A stretch of 38,080 nt of DNA, taken from Candidatus Omnitrophota bacterium (GTDB lineage: Bacteria; Omnitrophota; Gorgyraeia; Zapsychrales; Zapsychraceae). Numbering within the stretch: position 1 is the stretch's first letter; every line of letters begins with the position of its first letter. Positions 33,750 through 38,080 of this stretch are shown in pieces. Below the pieces are notes generated by a model. That model made no database searches and was not told the DNA's origin. It saw only the letters and a list, made by a program, of their open reading frames with translations. The DNA is taken from the NCBI GenBank assembly GCA_021108075.1, contig JAIORP010000187.1:1-38080 (forward strand), read 5' to 3'. A program made the position numbers and the translations under genes.

Positions 33750-35157
33750 TTTTGACATAATTTGTATCGGACTGGGTCCGGCCGGCATGGCCGTATCTGT
33801 GATGGGTTCTGAGATGGGCCTCAAAGTCTGCGCCATTGAAAAAAATAAAATCGGCGGCGAATGCATGAACGTCGGCTGCATTCCCAGCAAATCATTGCTC
33901 AAATTTTCAGAAAATTTTCATATTTACAGCCGATTTTCCGGCGATGACAAAATCAAGTCCCTCGGCATGAAAGACAAAGACATCTTTGATAAGATCCAAT
34001 CTTTTCTAAAATATATCAGAGAGAAAAAAACCATCAAAATGTTTGATAAAGTTGAACTCATCCTCGAACAAGGCCCGGCCCGTTTTATCGATAAGCATAC
34101 GATCAAAGTGGGTGACAAAAAAATAAGCGCGCAAAAAATATTTATTGCGGCCGGGACTGAGCCAGCCATCCCTCCCATCCCCGGATTAGATCAGATTCCG
34201 GATATATTAACGAACAACAATATTTTCACCCTTGATAAGATACCGAAAAGCCTGACGATCATCGGCGGAGGGGCCATCGGATGTGAAATGGCCCAGGCCT
34301 TTAGCCGTTTAGGCACGAAATGCACCATTGTGCATCTGGACCCGCACCTCATTCCCGTTGGAGATCCTGCTGCCGCGGCTTTACTGGAAGAAAAGTTTAA
34401 AGAAATGACGATCGATACGCATCATGATAAACGGATTTCAAAAGTGGAGCTGGATAAAAATAAAATCGTTCTGCACACGGTGGATGGGCTCAAGATCAAA
34501 TCCGACCGTCTATTGGTCGCGGCTGGACGGCGACAAAACTTTGAAAGCCTTAATCTTGAGAAGGCCGGCGTCAGCTATAACAAAAAAAATATTATCGTCA
34601 ACCGCAAGTTACAAACAAGCCAATCCCATATCTACGCGGTGGGTGACTGCAACGGAAACTTCTTATTGTCCCACGCGGCCATGCATCAGGGGATGATCGC
34701 GATTATGAACTCCATGATGCCGCGTCCGTTTAAAATGCAGTTTGATAATTTTGTTGTGCCCTGGACCGTCTTCACCAATCCGCAAGTCTCACAGGTCGGC
34801 CTCACCGAGCAGCAATTAAAGAAAAGAAAGATCGCCTATGAAACCATTCAGGTCAATTATGAGGATTACGGCGCAGCCATTGCTGAAGAAATCGGCGTCG
34901 GCTTCGTCAAAGTCTTCGCCAGCTCCCTCGGAAAAATTTATGGAGCGTGTATCGTTGGGGATGGGTCGGGAGAAATGATTAATGAATGGGCCCTGTCCAT
35001 TCAAAAAAAGATTCGCCTGCATGACATCATGCTTTTGCAGCATTCCTTCCCCACCATGGGATTTCTAAGCAAACGCATCGCAGAAACCTGGATGATGAAA
35101 AAGATGAAGTCTAAAAAAATCCAAAACATGTGCCGTTGGATGTTCAAACATTTTTAA
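33739..35157 (+). CDS. FAD-dependent pyridine nucleotide-disulfide oxidoreductase
   Basis: A 472-residue flavoprotein of the dihydrolipoamide dehydrogenase/mercuric reductase family. FAD binding: IICIGLGPAGMA (8-18). The redox pair is Cys42 and Cys47 in GGECMNVGCIPSK. NAD(P) binding: IIGGGAIGCEMAQAF near 174-188. Second FAD motif: IYAVGDCNGNF. At the C-terminus the family's HxHPTxxE reads HSFPTMGF (435-442), so the catalytic His and Glu are Phe437 and Phe442. A normal disulfide reductase cycle is unlikely; a MerA-like or other electron acceptor is possible. AAAGGAG precedes the ATG. The gene is coupled to the Acr3-like transporter gene, which suggests metalloid or thiol chemistry. Confidence 0.85.
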   Translation: MEYDFDIICIGLGPAGMAVSVMGSEMGLKVCAIEKNKIGGECMNVGCIPSKSLLKFSENFHIYSRFSGDDKIKSLGMKDKDIFDKIQSFLKYIREKKTIKMFDKVELILEQGPARFIDKHTIKVGDKKISAQKIFIAAGTEPAIPPIPGLDQIPDILTNNNIFTLDKIPKSLTIIGGGAIGCEMAQAFSRLGTKCTIVHLDPHLIPVGDPAAAALLEEKFKEMTIDTHHDKRISKVELDKNKIVLHTVDGLKIKSDRLLVAAGRRQNFESLNLEKAGVSYNKKNIIVNRKLQTSQSHIYAVGDCNGNFLLSHAAMHQGMIAIMNSMMPRPFKMQFDNFVVPWTVFTNPQVSQVGLTEQQLKKRKIAYETIQVNYEDYGAAIAEEIGVGFVKVFASSLGKIYGACIVGDGSGEMINEWALSIQKKIRLHDIMLLQHSFPTMGFLSKRIAETWMMKKMKSKKIQNMCRWMFKHF

Positions 35158-35172
35158 GAAAAAGTAGGGACG

Positions 35173-35227
35173 AAAAAGTCAGGACGGTTGGTACTTTTTA
35201 AAAAAGTACCAACCGTCCTGACTTTTT
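35173..35227. repeat. 27-bp perfect palindrome
   Basis: Arms 35173-35199 and 35201-35227 are exact inverted repeats separated by a single A. The arm core is GTCAGGACGGTTGGTAC between A and T runs, so it can serve as terminator in either direction. It lies between the oxidoreductase stop and the next gene. AGGACGG cores recur at 36675-36732, and in part at 24009-24052. Confidence 0.8.
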
Positions 35228-35239
35228 CACGCTCCATCC

Positions 35240-36028
35240 ATGGATAAAAACAAAACAAAAAGAAAAACCATCACCATCCTCCTCGCTTGCGCCGCTGTGG
35301 TCTACGGTCTCACTTACCTGGAACTGCAGAAATTTCCCGATCGATACAGCATGCTGGATGAAATGTCCTCTGAACCCAAACAAACTCCGACGAGCAAAGC
35401 CTGTTTCAACCTTTCCATCAAAAACAAGGAATACATCCTCCATCCGCTCTTTGAATACGAACTTTATGGAATGATCGTCTCGTATAACCAGAATTCGTTG
35501 ATCTGGGCGGTCGACCATTGGCTGGCCTGGGAGGATTTTATCAATGTCAAAGACATTTGCGTGATTTGGGGCTCGAACATTGAGAATGAAGTCTATGAAG
35601 GCATGACATTTATCAACGGAAGCTACACCTGTTATCCCCGTTACAAACAGGAGCTTTACGACAAGGTCGGCTGGAAATACAACCCCTACCAGCTCTCGAA
35701 CAACCATCTCCTTGCTGACAACAGCGCTATCAAACGCCGCTTACTCGAGGCAAAACGCGGTGATCAGATTTATTTAAAAGGCTACCTGGTCCAATATGCG
35801 TCGACCGACGGAACCGTTCTGCGCAATACCAGCATCAGCCGTTCCGACACAAAATGCGAATCCATTTATGTGACAGATTTTCAAATCTTAAAAAAAGCCA
35901 ACCGGACAGCCCGCATCATCCAAAAACTGGCTGTGGCAACAATGTTCATCTGTTTAAGTCTGCTGATTTGGTTCGACCGCTACCTGACGCGCTTCGCTGA
36001 AAAATATGCCCGCCCAAAAAACTATTGA
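35240..36028 (+). CDS. Uncharacterised two-TM protein
   Basis: A 262-residue protein with transmembrane helices near 9-27 and 228-246, and a large extracytoplasmic domain between. That domain has a recognisable conserved set: YELYGMIVSYN, INVKDICVIWGSN, a GSYTCYPRY cysteine, QLSNNHLLADN (about 153-163), GDQIYLKGYLVQYAS (175-189) and RNTSISRSDTKCESIYV. I recall this pattern from hypothetical proteins in deltaproteobacteria and other environmental genomes but know no function. Two Cys (in TCYP and KCES) could form a disulfide. No Shine-Dalgarno is visible, and the palindrome just upstream probably isolates it from the preceding unit. Confidence 0.7.
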   Translation: MDKNKTKRKTITILLACAAVVYGLTYLELQKFPDRYSMLDEMSSEPKQTPTSKACFNLSIKNKEYILHPLFEYELYGMIVSYNQNSLIWAVDHWLAWEDFINVKDICVIWGSNIENEVYEGMTFINGSYTCYPRYKQELYDKVGWKYNPYQLSNNHLLADNSAIKRRLLEAKRGDQIYLKGYLVQYASTDGTVLRNTSISRSDTKCESIYVTDFQILKKANRTARIIQKLAVATMFICLSLLIWFDRYLTRFAEKYARPKNY

Positions 36029-36184
36029 GCAGCACGGACAGACACAATCCCCCAGCGAAGCATAAAAAAAACACCGCCCCCGCTTAAACATTGAAAGGAT
36101 GGAAAGAACATCTCTTCAGTCTCGCTGTTCAAACAGATATACAGCCCAGAATCTACCACTTCATCCTTTGCGCGTGCGGAGGTC

Positions 36185-36649
36185 CTACCTTTTCGGGTAT
36201 TGGCGGCTGCGCAATGTCCGCCCCAAAGAACGCTCGATGTCCCGTTTTTTGATCGTTTCGCGCTTGTCAAACATTCGCTTTCCTTTTCCAAGAGCAATTT
36301 CTATTTTGACTCTTCCTCTTGCGTTAAAATATATCTTGGTAGGAACAAGCGATAGGCCTTTTTCCTGAGTGGCACCCTTAATACGTTTAATCTCTCTACG
36401 GTGCAACAATAATTTACGGACCCGGTCAGGCTCGACATTCAGATAACTGGCTTCTTTATAAGGCTGGATATTCAAATTGTATAGCAGCACCTCCCCCTTC
36501 TCAACTCTGGCGAAAGTGTCTTTAAAATTAACTTTACCGGCCCGTACTGACTTGACCTCACACCCCTTGAGCGCAATACCACACTCATAGGTTTGTTTGA
36601 GGAAAAAATCCCGTCCGGCCTTCCTGTTTGTAATTAATAATTGTCCCAT
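36185..36649 (-). CDS. smpB: SsrA-binding protein SmpB
   Basis: A 154-residue protein, normal SmpB length. It binds tmRNA and brings it to stalled ribosomes. Signature stretches are TNRKAGRDFFLKQTYECGIALKGCEVKSVRAGKVNF (about 7-42), YNLNIQPYKEASY, RKLLLHRREI, and the C-terminal GKGKRMFDKRETIKKRDIERSLGR tail that enters the mRNA channel. The tmRNA gene lies about 4 kb away at 31807. A TATAAT box ends nine bases before the ATG and no Shine-Dalgarno is present, so the mRNA may be leaderless. Confidence 0.95.
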   Translation of the reverse strand: MGQLLITNRKAGRDFFLKQTYECGIALKGCEVKSVRAGKVNFKDTFARVEKGEVLLYNLNIQPYKEASYLNVEPDRVRKLLLHRREIKRIKGATQEKGLSLVPTKIYFNARGRVKIEIALGKGKRMFDKRETIKKRDIERSLGRTLRSRQYPKR

Positions 36650-36658
36650 AGCGGAAAA

Positions 36659-36667
36659 ATTATAGCA
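36659..36667 (-). promoter_or_regulatory. Extended -10 promoter of smpB
   Basis: TGCTATAAT on the minus strand; transcription would start about three bases before the ATG. The -35 area falls in the neighbouring palindrome and is not canonical. Confidence 0.5.
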
Positions 36668-36674
36668 TAAAAAA

Positions 36675-36732
36675 ATAAGGACAGCTGTTTTTTTTTGACG
36701 TCATCGTTCGGTACTAAAACAGCCGTCCTTAT
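36675..36732. terminator. Palindrome between the TPR lipoprotein gene and smpB
   Basis: ATAAGGACAGCTGTTTT (36675-36691) pairs with 36716-36732 with one mismatch. It follows the TPR lipoprotein gene and ends in a T run, so it probably terminates that transcript. It carries the AGGAC(A/G)G core of the palindrome at 35173. Confidence 0.6.
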
Positions 36733-36751
36733 AAATGAAGAAACGCACATG

Positions 36752-38017
36752 TTATTCGGCGAATCGTTTTTCAATATCCAACCGGATTTCTTCCAGATCC
36801 GGAGGGAGAGTCTCCACGGCATCTTGAATGTCCATGATTTGCTCATAGGCCTCTTTATATTGACCCATGCGATGCAGCAAATAAGCCCGTCTGGCAAACA
36901 TGTCATTGTCACTCTTATCTAGACTGATCACCTTCTCACAATCGTCCAAAGCAGCCTGCCAATTCTGCTTCTTTTCAAATCCCTTCACTCGTAACTGATA
37001 ATAGTTAATATCATCTGAATCGAGTTTGATCGCTTGCGTAACATCATCCATGGCCAGGTCCACCAAACCCATCGCCCATTGAGCTTGAGCGCGTTCATAA
37101 TATAAGGCGGAATTGTTCCCCTTTTGCTTCAGCATACTGGTGTAAATATTCACGAGTCCCGCATAATCCTTTTTCTGCTTAAAAGAGGTGATCATGGATA
37201 TATGAAGAAACTCATACACATCCGGACGCTTATCCTTAATGGACTCAATATCAGCTTTGGCCTTGTACCAATCCCCCATCAGTTGATAAAGGATCCCCCG
37301 TTCAACACGCACGATCACATTCTGGGGCTGCTGCTCTAAGATCGTGGAATAATCATCAATGGCACCCTGATATTCCTTCTTCATCTTATATAATTCCGCA
37401 CGCTGCTTTAAGAATGGGATTTCCTTGCCTCCCAATTCAATGATTGTCGTGATATCCTGGATGGCTTTATCCCAATCTCCCTTGCGTTGATACGCGGCCA
37501 ATCTCTTCAAAATCAAACTTCTGTCACCAACATTCATTTTGGCGGCCAAGGTATAATCAGCGATTGCTTGATCATATTGTCCGGCCATCATGTGTGTTCC
37601 TGCGCGGGCTACGACATAAAAATAGTTTGTGGGCGCAAGTTTAATCGCTTGCGTATAATCCTGGATGGCTTCTTTAAAACGTTTTAACTCGACCAGGATA
37701 ACCCCCCTGGAATAATACAACTCCACATTTTTCTGATTCATTTTTAACGCTTGAGTATACATATCAAAGGCCTCGGCATTGCGGCCGGCCTTTGTTAATA
37801 TCGATCCCTGAAAATGATAAAAGGCCGCATCTTTCGTTTTAGATCTGTATTGCTTTTCAGATAAATCCAAAGCCTTTTTGTATTTCTTCTTTTGTATTAA
37901 TACCTGAATCTTTTTCTGAAGATCTTCCCGGGAAACAGCCTCATCGGGTTGATGGCAACTGACTGATGTGAATATTAAACACAGACCAAATAAAATCCAT
38001 AACACACGTTTGTTCAT
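36752..38017 (-). CDS. TPR-repeat lipoprotein
   Basis: A 421-residue lipoprotein. The signal peptide ends TSVSC, with Cys21 lipidated. Almost all of the rest is tetratricopeptide repeats, about ten, in the regular form AFYHFQGSILTKAGRNAEAFDMYTQALKMN, VELYYSRGVILVELKRFKEAIQDYTQAIKLA and so on, to near the C-terminus. Such a solenoid offers a protein-binding surface at the membrane; no enzyme domain is present. AGGGGCG stands before the ATG. It is followed by the palindrome and then by smpB on the same strand, probably as separate units. Confidence 0.85.
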   Translation of the reverse strand: MNKRVLWILFGLCLIFTSVSCHQPDEAVSREDLQKKIQVLIQKKKYKKALDLSEKQYRSKTKDAAFYHFQGSILTKAGRNAEAFDMYTQALKMNQKNVELYYSRGVILVELKRFKEAIQDYTQAIKLAPTNYFYVVARAGTHMMAGQYDQAIADYTLAAKMNVGDRSLILKRLAAYQRKGDWDKAIQDITTIIELGGKEIPFLKQRAELYKMKKEYQGAIDDYSTILEQQPQNVIVRVERGILYQLMGDWYKAKADIESIKDKRPDVYEFLHISMITSFKQKKDYAGLVNIYTSMLKQKGNNSALYYERAQAQWAMGLVDLAMDDVTQAIKLDSDDINYYQLRVKGFEKKQNWQAALDDCEKVISLDKSDNDMFARRAYLLHRMGQYKEAYEQIMDIQDAVETLPPDLEEIRLDIEKRFAE

Positions 38018-38080
38018 TAAACGCCCCTGGTATAATCCTCATCCTATAAATCATTAATAGAATAAAGATGTGTTAATATT

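Overview
The window looks like a chromosomal piece of an uncultivated Gram-negative bacterium, most likely a Candidatus Omnitrophota (OP3) or related PVC-side lineage. The strongest hint is the 1145-residue secreted protein at 14859-18296. Its N-terminal half carries a stretch I associate with large Omnitrophota proteins (a GRDLLAQDY motif, then a WIVPDEAVVYE region, then LKVMLEEDY). TolC/RND genes and many lipobox signal peptides show a two-membrane envelope. The taxonomy is an inference from family recall, not a search.

Layout. 1-240: interspersed repeat. 0.2-3.4 kb: a DUF6515 protein and a TPR membrane protein, minus strand. 3.7-4.9 kb, plus strand: a P-loop kinase fused to a shortened DHDPS-like domain. 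4.9-8.5 kb, minus strand operon: a VIT/VWA protein with a GlyGly-CTERM-like tail, a rhombosortase-like rhomboid protease and a lipoprotein. 9.0-9.7 kb: DUF5674 plus a small partner protein. 10.0-14.2 kb: an FMN-domain glutamate synthase and an NfnAB-type pair, in two transcription units with matching promoters and attenuator-like leaders. 14.9-18.3 kb: the secreted glucan-phosphorylase-like protein. 18.5-22.1 kb: a potassium channel, an EipA/DUF1134-like lipoprotein, unknown proteins and a metallophosphoesterase. 22.4-24.0 kb: a DEAD-box helicase. 24.1-24.9 kb: a DUF3592 protein and a zinc-ribbon protein. 25.4-31.2 kb: a TetR, TolC, adaptor and RND efflux operon. 31.8-32.2 kb: tmRNA. 32.4-35.2 kb: ArsR, an Acr3-like transporter and an FAD oxidoreductase. 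35.2-38.0 kb: an unknown membrane protein, SmpB and a TPR lipoprotein.

How the genes fit together. tmRNA and SmpB form the trans-translation pair and lie about 4 kb apart. The VWA protein, rhomboid and lipoprotein look like a dedicated protein-sorting set. NfnAB would supply or balance reductant for the glutamate synthase. The efflux operon is probably controlled by its own TetR, and the Acr3-like/FAD pair by the adjacent ArsR.

Most interesting points. (1) The nfnA and gltB-like units share a TTGACA-N17-TATATT promoter, a GGCAATGA hairpin with an ANTAR-like hexaloop, and a terminator ahead of the gene. (2) Several proteins have lost hallmark residues: the PLP lysine of the phosphorylase-like domain, the TM4 aspartates of the RND permease, the lipoyl/hairpin part of its adaptor, the catalytic half of the DHDPS-like domain, and the His/Glu dyad of the FAD oxidoreductase. 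(3) The tmRNA tag is long and ends in LA, not LAA. (4) At least five copies of one miniature repeat lie at gene-block borders.
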